DNA of 64,000 nucleotides from Actinoallomurus spadix (GCF_024055725.1 NZ_JAMXMX010000001.1:403627-467626), one strand, 5' to 3'. Counted from the first letter of the stretch, positions 55,677 to 64,000 are shown. The notes: a model not told the origin generated them from the sequence alone. A program made the numbers and translations.

Positions 55677-57095
55677 GTGGCCGAGGACGTCAAGGCTGCC
55701 GTTCAGGTGTTCACTCATCACCTGACCCAACTGGTCGACGCCGTGGGCCGGCCGGCGCCCACGCGCTTGCGGACGGTCAACAAGGAACTCCGCGACAGCA
55801 TCAGCGTCAGCGCCCTGGACGACCACCTTCGTGGCCGGAGGGTCCGCCTCATGCGCTGGCCGCTCGTACGAGCACTGCTCTTCGCCTGCCAGACGATCGC
55901 CAGGGACGACAGGCTGATCCTCGATTCGAACCTCCTCGGCACCGAGACCGAGTGGTCCAACGCCTGGCACATCGCCAGCATCGGCGAGGTCCCCCCGTCG
56001 CCGCTCCGGGTCGCCGAGCTGGGGGAGTACGCCATCGCGGCTCCCCGTCTCCCCGGCGCGCCCGCTCCCGAACCACCGCAGGCCGCGGCGAAGGCGTTCG
56101 CCGGTCACCTGGTCCAACTCGTCAATGCCGTCGGGAATCCGAAGCCTTATCGGCTGCAGAAGGTCTCCAAGAACCGACTCAGCGCCAGCACCGTGGAGGA
56201 CCATCTCCGCGGGGTCAGGATCGGTATCGCGCCATGGCCGATCGTCCGCGAGCTGCTCCTCGCGTGTGCGGCGATCGCTCGTGAGGACCGGCTCCTCCTC
56301 AAGCTCAGCGACCTCGGCATCGAGGATGAATGGAGAAGAGTCTGGAACGCCGCCCGGCATGGATACGTGCTCCCCTCACCCGTGCGTGTCGCCAGGCCCA
56401 CGGGGGACCCGCTCACAGGTTCCGGGTCCCCCGGCGCGCCGGCTCTCGATGGCCTCGCAGAGCCGGAGCCCTCCCAGCCGGCGGCCGCCCCCGCGCCCGG
56501 TGCTCCGCCGGAGCGAGCACGCGGAGAGGCCGCCGAGGAGCTCGCCCCGCCCCTGACGCGAGCAACACCGGCAGCGGTGACCGGTACCGCCACTCCGGTC
56601 CTGCCGGGCACGAGGAGCGGATCCAGCGGGCCGTACATCCTGTACATGCCCGACCTCGGCGAGGGAGGGGGGTGGGCGACCGTCCTCAACTGGCGTTACT
56701 CGCCGGGTGACCAGGTCATCGCCGGTGATGACCTCGTGGCGATCAATAACGAGATGGTGAGCCTCGATCTGCCCGCCCCGATCACCGGGATGATCGAGGA
56801 TCTGTACGCCCACGCGGGCGACTCGGTCTTCTCGGGCGGGCCCCTATGCGCGATCCTCCCAGGTCTACGCAAGGAGCCGGCCTCGGCCCTGGCTCCGATC
56901 GATGAGTCCTTCACCGACGAACGGCCCGCCGGGTCCTCGGTCGGCCGGGCGCCGTACATCACCCCGCTCGTGAGGGACCTGGCCGACGCGTACGAGGTGG
57001 ACCTCGGTCTCGTCAGGGGATCCGGCGCCGGCGGCAGGATCCGCAGGCAGGACGTACTGGACGCGGCGAAGGCGCAGGGCAAGCAGGTCCCGTGA
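55677..57095 (+). CDS. Tandem helical-repeat protein fused to a lysine-less lipoyl domain and an E3-binding domain
   Basis: 472 residues. Two copies of a ~100-residue helical unit (8-110 and 138-240) align well: HLTQLVDAVGRPAPTRL with HLVQLVNAVGNPKPYRL, DDHLRGRRVRL with EDHLRGVRIGI, and PPSPLRVA with LPSPVRVA. Such units resemble HTH-like domains of actinobacterial signalling/defence proteins. After a Pro/Ala linker, 319-394 is a lipoyl/biotinyl domain (YMPDLGEGGG, PAPITGMIEDL), but the lipoylated Lys is replaced: INNEMVSLDL has M360. Residues 426-463 are a peripheral-subunit-binding domain (YITPLVRDLADAYEVDL, GSGAGGRIRRQDV). There is no acyltransferase. GTG 55677 has GAGGA close upstream. 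Function unknown. Confidence 0.85.
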   Translation: MAEDVKAAVQVFTHHLTQLVDAVGRPAPTRLRTVNKELRDSISVSALDDHLRGRRVRLMRWPLVRALLFACQTIARDDRLILDSNLLGTETEWSNAWHIASIGEVPPSPLRVAELGEYAIAAPRLPGAPAPEPPQAAAKAFAGHLVQLVNAVGNPKPYRLQKVSKNRLSASTVEDHLRGVRIGIAPWPIVRELLLACAAIAREDRLLLKLSDLGIEDEWRRVWNAARHGYVLPSPVRVARPTGDPLTGSGSPGAPALDGLAEPEPSQPAAAPAPGAPPERARGEAAEELAPPLTRATPAAVTGTATPVLPGTRSGSSGPYILYMPDLGEGGGWATVLNWRYSPGDQVIAGDDLVAINNEMVSLDLPAPITGMIEDLYAHAGDSVFSGGPLCAILPGLRKEPASALAPIDESFTDERPAGSSVGRAPYITPLVRDLADAYEVDLGLVRGSGAGGRIRRQDVLDAAKAQGKQVP

Positions 57096-57129
57096 GGTCC
57101 GCGCGACGGTCATCAGAACAAGGCCGGCG

Positions 57130-57153
57130 TGTACGAGGACGTCCTCGTACACC
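57130..57153. terminator. 24-bp perfect palindrome, convergent terminator
   Basis: GTGTACGAGGAC and GTCCTCGTACAC adjoin with no spacer, 35 bases after the fusion gene stop and 34 before the convergent GH13 stop. Confidence 0.65.
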
Positions 57154-57186
57154 GGGCGGCCCGGCCCGCGTCCGCGGGCTGATGGC

Positions 57187-58485
57187 CTACCGGGCGAGGG
57201 CGGCGATCGCCCAGCCGGCCGCCGGCAGGACCACCCGGCGGCCCTCGACCCGCCCGGGCCCGGCGGCGTGCCGCCACTCGCCGGCCGGCAGATCGGCCTC
57301 GGCCGGGCCGTCCGCGGCGTTCAACGCCACCGCCACCCCCTCGTCGCCTTCCCCGGCCGTGTAGACCAGCACGGTGTTGGTCAGCGTCGTCACCGTCGTA
57401 CGGGCGCGGACCAGCCACGGGTGCCGCCGCCGGAACCCGATGAGGTCCTGGTGGAGCCGGTAGTAGGGGCGGCCGTGCCCGGCCAGGTCCGCGGGATCGT
57501 CGGGGAACGCGGGCCGGATCGCGTCGTCGCCGCCCGCACGCTCCTCCTTGATCCCGCGGAACGCCTGCTCGTCCCCGGAGTAGATCGCGGGGATCCCGCC
57601 GATTGTGCACAGGATCACCAGGGCGTGCTCGAGGTGACGGGGATCGTGCAGGCGGCTGGCGATCCGGGTGACGTCGTGGTTGCCGATGAACGTGTGGGGC
57701 GTGAACGTCTCCAGCAGGGCATTGTGCCGTTTCAGGGCCCAGGCCAGCTCGAAGAGGTTGCGGTCGTTGAGCGAACTCCAGATCGCCTTCCACAACTCGT
57801 ACTGGGTGACCGAGTCCAGCCCGCCCTCGGTGACGTAGGAGGCGTAGTCGCCGTGGATGACCTCGCCCATCAGCCAGGCGCCGGGGAACCGCGCCCGGAC
57901 CCGGCCGGTGACGGTCCGCCAGAACGGCAGCGGCACGGCGTAGGCGGCGTCCAGGCGCCAGCCCGCCACGCCCCGCTCCAGCCAGTGCGTCATGACCTCG
58001 GTGACGTAGTCGGCGACCTCGGGCTCGTCGTGGTTGAGCGCGACGAGCCGGTCGTGGCCCTCGAACGTCTCATAGGCACCGCCGGGCGCGGGACGGAACC
58101 AGGAGGCGTACCGTGAGCGCGGCCCGTGCTCGGCGACGTCGGCGAAGGCGGGAAAGCCGCGGCCGACGTGGTTGAACACGCCGTCCAGCAGCACCCGCAC
58201 CCCACGCCCGGACGCCTGCTCGATCAGCCGCAGCAGGTCCTGCTCGGTGCCCAGGCGCGGGTCGACGCGGAAGTGGTCGACGGTGTCGTAGCCGTGGGTC
58301 TCGGCGGCGAACACCGGGCCGAGCGCCAGCCCGTTGCAGCCCAGGGCGACCAGATAGTCCAGCCAGTCCGCGAGGCGGGACAGCCGGGGCACCGGCGGCG
58401 CGGCCGGCGGCAGGGCCTGGCGTTCGGCGCCGGTGAACCCGAGCGGGTACACGTGCCACCAGACGGCGTGTTCGGACCAGTGCAT
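57187..58485 (-). CDS. Alpha-amylase family (GH13) glycoside hydrolase
   Basis: 432 residues, TIM barrel of GH13 with all four regions: DGVFNHVG (101-108), GWRLDAAY with nucleophile D179, GEVIHG with acid/base E208, and FIGNHD with D271. It is shorter than most amylases and has no signal peptide, so it probably acts on intracellular maltodextrin or glycogen. The glgC/glgA genes are 8 kb away. The ATG is 11 bases after the MarR stop, so it is probably cotranscribed with MarR. Confidence 0.94.
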   Translation of the reverse strand: MHWSEHAVWWHVYPLGFTGAERQALPPAAPPVPRLSRLADWLDYLVALGCNGLALGPVFAAETHGYDTVDHFRVDPRLGTEQDLLRLIEQASGRGVRVLLDGVFNHVGRGFPAFADVAEHGPRSRYASWFRPAPGGAYETFEGHDRLVALNHDEPEVADYVTEVMTHWLERGVAGWRLDAAYAVPLPFWRTVTGRVRARFPGAWLMGEVIHGDYASYVTEGGLDSVTQYELWKAIWSSLNDRNLFELAWALKRHNALLETFTPHTFIGNHDVTRIASRLHDPRHLEHALVILCTIGGIPAIYSGDEQAFRGIKEERAGGDDAIRPAFPDDPADLAGHGRPYYRLHQDLIGFRRRHPWLVRARTTVTTLTNTVLVYTAGEGDEGVAVALNAADGPAEADLPAGEWRHAAGPGRVEGRRVVLPAAGWAIAALAR

Positions 58486-58496
58486 CGCGTATCCCG

Positions 58497-58979
58497 TCAG
58501 TGTTCGGTGGGCCGGCCGCCCGCGCGGCCGGGGTGGGGGAGGTCACCGGCGAGCCGGTCCATCAGCGTCCCGGCCAGCCGCAGCACCTGGCGTTCGGTGT
58601 CCGACAGCCCGGCCATCGCCGAGGCCAGCCACGCGTCACGCTCGGCCATGTCACGGGCCAGCGCGGCGGTGCCCTCGGGGGTGATGGCCAGCACGGACTG
58701 GCGGCGGTCGCGGTCGTCCCGGATCCGGGTGATCAGGCCGGCCTGTTCCAGCTCGGCGAACACCCGGGTGAGGGACTGGGGCCGCTGGTATTCGGCGGCG
58801 GCGAGCTCACCGGCGGTGGCCGGGCCGTGCCGGTGCAGGTGGCTCAGGACCCCGAGCTTGTTGGCGCTCAGCGCCCCGGGGCCGCGCGCCGCGCGCAGCC
58901 GCCGCCCGAGCCGCGTGACGCCCTGCCGCACCTGCGCGGCGTCGTCCAGGAGCCCGGCGTCCTCATCCGTCGTGTTCAC
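58497..58979 (-). CDS. MarR-family transcriptional regulator
   Basis: 160 residues. LSANKLGVLSHLHRHGP, ATAGELAAAEYQRPQSLTRVF, LEQAGLITRIRDDRDRRQSVL give the full winged helix. GTG 58979 follows TAGCGT by six bases: a leaderless start. It is divergent from the FUSC membrane protein, whose -10 lies only six bases from its own, so MarR binding would shut both. Likely ligand: a phenolic or other exported compound (inference from FUSC/AaeB). Confidence 0.94.
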   Translation of the reverse strand: MNTTDEDAGLLDDAAQVRQGVTRLGRRLRAARGPGALSANKLGVLSHLHRHGPATAGELAAAEYQRPQSLTRVFAELEQAGLITRIRDDRDRRQSVLAITPEGTAALARDMAERDAWLASAMAGLSDTERQVLRLAGTLMDRLAGDLPHPGRAGGRPTEH

Positions 58980-59002
58980 ATCGCTACGCTATCACTTACG
59001 AT
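58975..59002. promoter_or_regulatory. Overlapping leaderless divergent promoters of MarR and FUSC
   Basis: FUSC: TTCACA (58975-58980), 16 bases, TACGAT (58997-59002), six bases to ATG 59009. MarR: TAGCGT (reverse strand 58991-58986), six bases to GTG 58979. Confidence 0.65.
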
Positions 59003-59008
59003 CTGGGT

Positions 59009-60676
59009 ATGAGCGACCGGCCGATATGGCTTTCCATGCCTCGTATCCCGTACGCATCGCGTACCTTCCGGTGGTGTCGGTCCACCGTCCGGCGCCTCGA
59101 CCCGGACCTCACGGCGCTGCGGGCGACCACCGTCACCATGGCCGCGACACTGGCGGCGTACGGGTCGGCGCTGCTGCTCGAGCACGCCCGGCACCTGCAC
59201 ACCGACCTCCTCATCCAGGCGGTCGCGCTGACGCTGGCGTTCTCACGCACCGGGCCCGGCACCGGCCCGGCCGGCCGGATCCTCCCCCTGGCGGTCCTGC
59301 CGCCCGTGGCGGTCGCGGCGGCCGAGACCGCCCGGCTGATGTCCGCCCACCCCGCCGCCGGTGACGCGGTGTTCACCGTCCTGCTCGGCGCCACGATCGC
59401 GGTACGGCGATTCGGGCCGCGCGCGACCGGGGCCGGGACCCTCGCGGTGCTGCCGCTGATCGCCGTGCTCGTCGCGCAGGTGCCCGGCGTTCCCCCTCCC
59501 GGTCACGCGCAGGACGTGTGGGCGGCGCTCGTCGCGCTGATCGCCGCGTCGTGGGGCCTGGCCGCCCGGTGGGCGGCGGAACGCACCGGGTTCACCCGCC
59601 CGGCCGCCCCGGCGTACGCGCCGCCGGCCCGGGCCGGCGGCGGGCGGCGGCCGTCCGCGAGCACCCGCATGAGCCTGCAGATGACCGGTGCCGTCGGCGC
59701 CGCGTTCGCCGCCGGTCACCTGGCGTTCCCCGGGCACTGGGCGTGGGTGGTGCTCACCGCCTTCGTCGTGTGCAGCGGGGCGCGGGGGCGCGCGGACGTC
59801 CTGCACAAGGGCGTGCTGCGCACCATCGGCGCGGCGGCCGGCACCGCCGCCGCCACGGTGACCGCCGGCGCGTTCGGCGCACACGACCCCCGCGGCGTCG
59901 TCGTCATCTTCACCGTCCTCACCGCGGCGACCTGGCTGCGGCACTTCGGGTACGCCTACTGGGCCGGGGGCGTCACCGCGGTCCTGGCGCTGCTGTACGG
60001 CTACTTCGGGCAATCCGCCCCGGACCTGCTGGGCACCCGCCTGGAGGCCATCGCCGTCGGCGCCGTCCTGGGCGTGGCGGCGTCCTGGCTGATCCTGCCG
60101 ATCCGTTCCGCCGACGTGCTGCGCCGCCGGGCCGCGGACGCGCTGGCCGTGCTGCAGGACGTCCTGGCCGCCGCCCGCCGGGACCCGGACCGGCTGGCCG
60201 GCCACCAGGTCAGGTTCGACGGCGCCGTCCGGCGGCTCGAACAGATCGCGGGCCCGCTACGCGCCCACCGCGGGCTCCGCCGCGCCGTGGGAAGGCCCCA
60301 CCGCGCCCATCCCGCCGACGCGATCGACACCCTGCGGCGGTGCGCCGGGCCGGTCCACGCGATCGCGCGCCGCGCGGCCGAGCACCATGACGTGCTCGCC
60401 GCACCGGGGATCCCGCGGCTGCACGCCGCGGTCACGGCGGACCTGGTCCGGGCCCGCCGCGCCGTCGGGGGCCGCACCGTCCCCGGGCGGCACCCGGCCG
60501 CCCTGGAGGAGCCGGCCCCCATGACGCCGGGCTCCCCGGCCGACCGCGTACGGGCGGCGCTCATCGAGCTGGACACGGCGCTGCGAGCCCTGCAGCGGAT
60601 CTTCGCCGTGGCCCGCGGCGGGCCGGGGCCGGTGACGCGGCACGCGGCCACGAAACGGACACGAGTCAGGGCGTGA
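59009..60676 (+). CDS. FUSC family membrane protein (aromatic acid exporter-like)
   Basis: 555 residues with two hydrophobic blocks: residues 40-190 and 225-370. The second carries the FUSC signature HLAFPGHWAWVVLTAFVV and VLHKGVLRTIGAAAGTAAA. A cytoplasmic C-terminal third is helical and Arg/Ala rich. Members such as AaeB/YccS export aromatic carboxylates. Leaderless start, divergent from MarR. A decayed DMT gene follows 33 bases later. Confidence 0.92.
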   Translation: MSDRPIWLSMPRIPYASRTFRWCRSTVRRLDPDLTALRATTVTMAATLAAYGSALLLEHARHLHTDLLIQAVALTLAFSRTGPGTGPAGRILPLAVLPPVAVAAAETARLMSAHPAAGDAVFTVLLGATIAVRRFGPRATGAGTLAVLPLIAVLVAQVPGVPPPGHAQDVWAALVALIAASWGLAARWAAERTGFTRPAAPAYAPPARAGGGRRPSASTRMSLQMTGAVGAAFAAGHLAFPGHWAWVVLTAFVVCSGARGRADVLHKGVLRTIGAAAGTAAATVTAGAFGAHDPRGVVVIFTVLTAATWLRHFGYAYWAGGVTAVLALLYGYFGQSAPDLLGTRLEAIAVGAVLGVAASWLILPIRSADVLRRRAADALAVLQDVLAAARRDPDRLAGHQVRFDGAVRRLEQIAGPLRAHRGLRRAVGRPHRAHPADAIDTLRRCAGPVHAIARRAAEHHDVLAAPGIPRLHAAVTADLVRARRAVGGRTVPGRHPAALEEPAPMTPGSPADRVRAALIELDTALRALQRIFAVARGGPGPVTRHAATKRTRVRA

Positions 60677-60709
60677 GCCGGCGAGCGCCCCCGTACCAGG
60701 AGGGGTCGC

Positions 60710-61118
60710 TTGCTGGAGGACACCGTGCGGTGGCGCGGCGCGACGGGGCACACGGCCGGTCTGATCCTCGCCGCCACGGCCGCGGTGCCGTGGGGAGTGG
60801 GCGGTGTCGCGGCCCAGGAGCTGTTCCAGCGGCACGGCATCGATCCGCGCTGGCTGGTCGCCGTGCGCATGGCGGGGGCCGGGCTGCTCCTGCTGGCGGT
60901 CTTCCGCCCCGCCTGGCCGGGCCGGCACTTCGGACGGCTCCTCGTCTCGGCGTCGCGTTCGGCCTGGCGTCCGCGGCCGCCTTCTCGTACTACATGCTCT
61001 GTTCCTCGGCGTGCGGCTGCTGGCCCTGCAGTACCTCGGCGCCGCCCTGACCCTGGCCGCCGTACTGCTGCTCACCGCCGCCGACCGGCCCGCGGCCGCG
61101 GTCAGCCGGGGATGCTGA
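60710..61118 (+). pseudogene. Decayed EamA/DMT transporter
   Basis: From TTG 60710 (AGGAGGGG upstream) one frame gives the first two EamA helices (LILAATAAVPWGVGGVAAQELF, shown in part, and WLVAVRMAGAGLLLLAVF). FGLASAAAFSYYML then appears in a second frame near 60955-60996, and FLGVRLLALQYLGAALTLAA in a third, to a stop at 61118. About half the protein (helices 4 to 8) is missing. The 3' end overlaps the convergent PP2C gene. Confidence 0.75.
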
Positions 61119-62451
61119 GGGCGACCATCGCGATGTCGTCGTCGGCGGGCTCGTCGAACGTGGCGATCAGCCCCCGCAGGCGTTCCATCAGCGCCGGCGC
61201 GGCCATGCCCGCACAGCCGGCCAGGAACGCGCGCAGCCCGTCCTCTCCGAACCGGGCGCCGTCGCGGTGCGCGTCGATCAGCCCGTCGGTGTACAGCAGC
61301 AGCGTGTCACCGGCGGCCAGTTCCACGTGGACGTTGTCGAACATCGCGCCGTCGAGGCAGCCGATGATGGGGCCGCGCAGTTCCCGGCTCTCCAGGCGCC
61401 CGCCGGCGCGCAGCAGGATCAGCGGGGGATGCCCGCCCGCGGCGACCGTGATGATCGCCCCGCCGGGGCCGGGACGCACGATCGCCGCGGCGGCGGTGCA
61501 GAACCACATCTCGACGCCGCCCGGACCGTAGACGGCCTGATCGAGTTTGATCGCCGCGTCCAGGCCCGTCAGCATCCGCGCGGGGTTGGGGCGGGTGATC
61601 GCCTCGGTCCGCAGCGTGTACCGGACCAGGGAGGTACGGCTCGCGGCCTGGGCGCCCTTGCCGACGACGTCGCCGATGAACAGGCCCCACCGCCGGCCGT
61701 CCTCGTCGAGCGGGAACAGATCGTAGAAGTCCCCGCCGATCGGCTCGATGGCCGGCTGGTAGTGCGCGGCGATCTCACAGTGCGGCAGCTCGGGCAGGCT
61801 CGGCGGCAGCAGGGACCGCTGCAGGGCGTCGGCCAGGGCCGCCAGCTGCGTCCTCTCCCGCTCGGCCGTCTCGTGCACCGCGCGTTCGAGCGCGGCGGCG
61901 CGCAGCGCCGACAGCCGCATCTCCAGGTGCTCCATGGCCAGGGCCGCCAGGTCGCCGAGCACGGCCAGCTCCTCCGCGGCGACCTCGCGCGGCCGGCGGC
62001 CCATGACGTTCACCGTTCCCAGCCGGTGCCCGTCGGGAGTCGTGATCGGCGCGGCCGCGTAGAACCGCACCCCCGGCTCGCCCGCCACCAGCGGATGCTC
62101 CCGGGCGTCGGGGTCCCGGGCGGTGTCGGCGACGGCGTACGGCCCGCACCGGGACACCGCCTCGGCGCACAGGCCCGGCCCGCGGGTCACCTGCTCCACA
62201 CCCGGCAGCCCGTACGCCGCCGCGAACCACACCCGCTCGTCATCGACGATCGTCACGGCGCCGATCGGCGCGTCGATGATCCGGGCGGCCAGCGCGGCGA
62301 TCCGGTCCAGTGCCGCGTCCCGCGGGGTGCCGAGGATCTGGTAGCGGCGGACGGCCGCGAGACGCGCGCGTTCACCGGTGCCCGCGCCCGCGGGCTCCTC
62401 CTCGGCCGGGACCGGCGGCAGGGCCCCGTCCGTGACGTCGAACGATTCCAT
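61102..62451 (-). CDS. GAF-domain PP2C-type (SpoIIE-like) phosphatase
   Basis: 449 residues. A GAF domain (about 35-180: YQILGTPRDAALDRIAALAA, IVDDERVWFAAAYGLP) is followed by a helical linker and a PPM/SpoIIE phosphatase domain (about 215-448) with GGDFYDLFPL and GDVVGKGAQAA metal-site regions and the late LLYTDGLIDA and DDDIAMVAL. All four metal-binding Asp motifs look present. It probably dephosphorylates an anti-sigma-factor antagonist in a partner-switching pathway; no such partner is nearby. ATG 62451 is chosen over TTG 62454. Confidence 0.95.
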   Translation of the reverse strand: MESFDVTDGALPPVPAEEEPAGAGTGERARLAAVRRYQILGTPRDAALDRIAALAARIIDAPIGAVTIVDDERVWFAAAYGLPGVEQVTRGPGLCAEAVSRCGPYAVADTARDPDAREHPLVAGEPGVRFYAAAPITTPDGHRLGTVNVMGRRPREVAAEELAVLGDLAALAMEHLEMRLSALRAAALERAVHETAERERTQLAALADALQRSLLPPSLPELPHCEIAAHYQPAIEPIGGDFYDLFPLDEDGRRWGLFIGDVVGKGAQAASRTSLVRYTLRTEAITRPNPARMLTGLDAAIKLDQAVYGPGGVEMWFCTAAAAIVRPGPGGAIITVAAGGHPPLILLRAGGRLESRELRGPIIGCLDGAMFDNVHVELAAGDTLLLYTDGLIDAHRDGARFGEDGLRAFLAGCAGMAAPALMERLRGLIATFDEPADDDIAMVALSIPG

Positions 62452-62711
62452 CAACCGCGCTCCCAGTGCCGCCCGTGGGCATGATCAAAGCGTGATCATC
62501 TCACATGTCCCGGTGCCGCCCGTCCGGGCGGGCCGTTCCACTATGCCCGATACGAACCACCACCTCAGACGGCCGGAGGGACACGATGACGTTGCCGCAC
62601 GCCCGGCCACCGGACCGGCACGACCCGGCACCGGCCGTCACACTCGGTGACGGCGATGAAAGGAGGGGAAAGCGCGCCGCCGCACCGGCGCGCCCTACGG
62701 TGGGAGGCGAC

Positions 62712-63332
62712 ATGCGCACCATCAAGCACTCCGGCGTCCACGAACTGGAGATCCGCCGATCCCGGTTCATCTGCGCCCTCGCCCGCGTCGTCACCGAGGA
62801 GGAGGCGCAGGCGTTCATCGCCGGGCGCCGCCGCGCCCACCGCGACGCGACCCACAACTGCACCGCCTACGTCCTGGGCGAGCACGGGGAGATCACCCGG
62901 AACAGCGACGACGGGGAACCGGCCGGCACCGCCGGCCTGCCCATGCTGGAGGTCCTGGGCGGTCGCGGCCTGACCGGGGTCGCCGCCGTCGTCACCCGGT
63001 ACTTCGGCGGCGTCAAGCTCGGCGCCGGCGGCCTGGTCCGCGCCTACGGCCAGGCGGTCGCCGAGACGATCGACGCCGTCGGGGTGGTCGAGCGGCGTCC
63101 CGTCGTCACCGTCACCGTCTCCGTCGGCCACGAGCGCGCCGGCCGGCTCCAGCGGGACCTGCACGCCTCCCCGTACCCGCCGGTCGGCGCCCGCTACGGC
63201 CGCCGCGCCGAGATCGACGTCGCCGTGCCGGAGGAGGACCTCGCGGCGTTCGAGGCCTGGGCCGCCGCCGCCACCGGCGGGCAGGCCGACCTGCGACGCG
63301 GCGCCCGCACCCTCGTCGACGCCGAAATCTGA
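62712..63332 (+). CDS. YigZ/IMPACT family protein
   Basis: 206 residues. The N-terminal UPF0029 domain has FICALARVVTEEEAQAF, HNCTAYVLG, SDDGEPAGTAGLPMLEVL and RYFGGVKLGAGGLVRAYG, all diagnostic; a C-terminal ferredoxin-like DUF1949 domain follows (VTVSVGHERAGRLQRDL). Full length. ATG 62712 follows GGGAGG; upstream extension is non-coding. The IMPACT relatives affect translation/Gcn2, but the bacterial role is unclear. Confidence 0.95.
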   Translation: MRTIKHSGVHELEIRRSRFICALARVVTEEEAQAFIAGRRRAHRDATHNCTAYVLGEHGEITRNSDDGEPAGTAGLPMLEVLGGRGLTGVAAVVTRYFGGVKLGAGGLVRAYGQAVAETIDAVGVVERRPVVTVTVSVGHERAGRLQRDLHASPYPPVGARYGRRAEIDVAVPEEDLAAFEAWAAAATGGQADLRRGARTLVDAEI

Positions 63333-63352
63333 CCGCGCCCCGGACCCGGACG

Positions 63353-63370
63353 CCGCGGATGGTTCCGCGG
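63353..63370. terminator. CCGCGG-N6-CCGCGG hairpin after yigZ
   Basis: A 6-bp GC stem with a 6-base loop, 21 bases after the YigZ stop; it could also end a reverse-strand transcript from 63410. Confidence 0.4.
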
Positions 63371-63409
63371 TACAGGAAGCGCCACTGAGGCGAGAGCGCG
63401 GGGAGTCGG

Positions 63410-63511
63410 TCACTCGCGATGTTCCGCGGTGCTCTGGCCGGACTGCTTCGGGTAGTGCTTGCGCAGGTCGGATGGCTCGTGCTCGTCGGGCTGAGGCTCG
63501 TACGTTTCCGT
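63410..63511 (-). pseudogene. Possible small gene with a missing start codon
   Basis: The reverse strand reads ETYEPQPDEHEPSDLRKHY, then PKQSGQSTAEHRE and a stop, with strong GC3 bias. A GGGGGA motif lies just ahead, but the codon in start position is ACG, not ATG. Upstream frame is not GC3-biased. Either the start was lost or the gene is unreal. Acidic, 33 residues, no family recognised. Confidence 0.3.
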
Positions 63512-63593
63512 GGTTCCCCCGGCAAGGCTGCCAGGAGATGTCAGGTATCGCCGGAATGATCGACCCGTCACCGACGAAAGGAAGGGCGGCGTC

Positions 63594-64000
63594 ATGACCG
63601 CGATCGCCTCTTTGGCCATGTTCAACCTCGACTGCGCCGATCCCGGCGCGCTCGCCGAGTTCTACCACCAGGTCCTCGACATGCCGATCACCCATCGCGA
63701 AGGCGACTACGCGATGATCGGTGACGGCGTCACCAACATCGGCTTCGGCCGTGTCGAGGGCTACCGGCCGCCGGGCTGGCCCGACGAGAACGCGACCAAG
63801 CGCTACCACCTCGACCTGTACGCCGACGACCTGGACGAGGCCGAGGCACGGTGCGTGAAGCTGGGCGCCACCCGCCCGGAGTTCCAGCCGGGCGGCGAAC
63901 GCTGGCGGGTGCTGCTGGACCCGGCCGGTCATCCCTTCTGCGTCTGCCCGCGCCCACCGCAGTCAGAACGGCGGCGACCGCCCGCAGCAGGCCCGCCTCG
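63594..64000 (+). CDS. VOC family protein, 3' end beyond window
   Basis: At least 135 residues. SLAMFNLDCADPGALAEFYHQV, NIGFGRVEGYRPP, KRYHLDLYADDLDEAEA and RWRVLLDPAGHPFCVCP fit the Glyoxalase_6 type; the fold is complete near 63950 and the frame remains open at 64000. ATG 63594 follows GGAAGGG. Similar to the two halves of the tandem VOC protein at 7963. Single gene at the window edge. Confidence 0.88.
   Translation, partial: MTAIASLAMFNLDCADPGALAEFYHQVLDMPITHREGDYAMIGDGVTNIGFGRVEGYRPPGWPDENATKRYHLDLYADDLDEAEARCVKLGATRPEFQPGGERWRVLLDPAGHPFCVCPRPPQSERRRPPAAGPP

Overview
The window is a high-GC chromosomal stretch from a soil actinomycete. The evidence is near-uniform GC3-rich coding, GTG and TTG starts, many leaderless promoters, MmyB-type XRE regulators, a one-component Ser/Thr kinase, an ECF sigma factor with a SnoaL-like tail, actinobacterial GlgA/GlgC and a rifampicin monooxygenase. 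A Streptosporangiales/Thermomonosporaceae-like host is my guess. I see no rRNA, tRNA, CRISPR array, intact insertion sequence or prophage. It reads as an accessory chromosome arm rich in small oxidoreductases, each with a local regulator.

1-15 kb: three MmyB-type XRE regulators sit next to or divergent from dehydrogenases (two SDRs and a zinc alcohol dehydrogenase). Between them lie a DUF1348 protein, a PLP-dependent hydroxyaspartate/threonine dehydratase, a TusA-like protein with a methyltransferase, an HSL-type esterase behind a repeated TGACATC box, a MarR regulator, a tandem VOC protein, rox (rifampicin monooxygenase) with an upstream 19-codon ORF and hairpin, and a zinc-knuckle coiled-coil protein behind a 12-bp dyad. 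Two stubs that look like aldo/keto reductase N-termini flank the alcohol dehydrogenase.

15-28 kb: TetR regulator, membrane Ser/Thr kinase, an NADH-dehydrogenase-like flavoprotein followed by a SigJ/ECF41-like sigma factor, an HTH regulator, a UvrA-like drug-resistance ABC protein, a VOC protein, an orphan tyrosine recombinase, then a DJ-1/DUF2269/DUF3817 operon divergent from a GlxA-type activator.

28-38 kb: a compact polyamine uptake and catabolism locus. Aldehyde dehydrogenase, potA, potD, potB, potC and a PuuB-like oxidase form one tightly overlapped operon. Divergent from it are an Lrp/AsnC regulator and a class III aminotransferase, ending at a strong hairpin terminator.

38-55 kb: assorted enzymes and regulators: a frameshifted GNAT, DinB, a metallo-beta-lactamase-fold hydrolase, a pentapeptide-repeat protein with a Cys cluster, thiolase plus HxlR, a decayed LysR, an intact LysR divergent from an aldo/keto reductase, a membrane bulb-type lectin, an LLM flavin monooxygenase with its FMN reductase, divergent glgC/glgA, an AraC regulator whose RBS lies in a hairpin, a 4-Cys secreted peptide, and a divergent MFS/ArsR pair with two matched operators.

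55-64 kb: a 46-codon gene with its own terminator, and the most unusual gene of the window: two tandem helical repeats fused to a lipoyl-like domain lacking its lysine and an E3-binding domain, with no acyltransferase. Then a GH13 glycosidase with MarR, an FUSC membrane protein, a decayed DMT transporter, a GAF-PP2C phosphatase, a YigZ protein and a VOC protein running off the end. Several genes (DUF3817, GNAT, LysR, DMT, a medium-chain dehydrogenase remnant) carry indels. These may be real decay, or in some cases homopolymer sequencing error.
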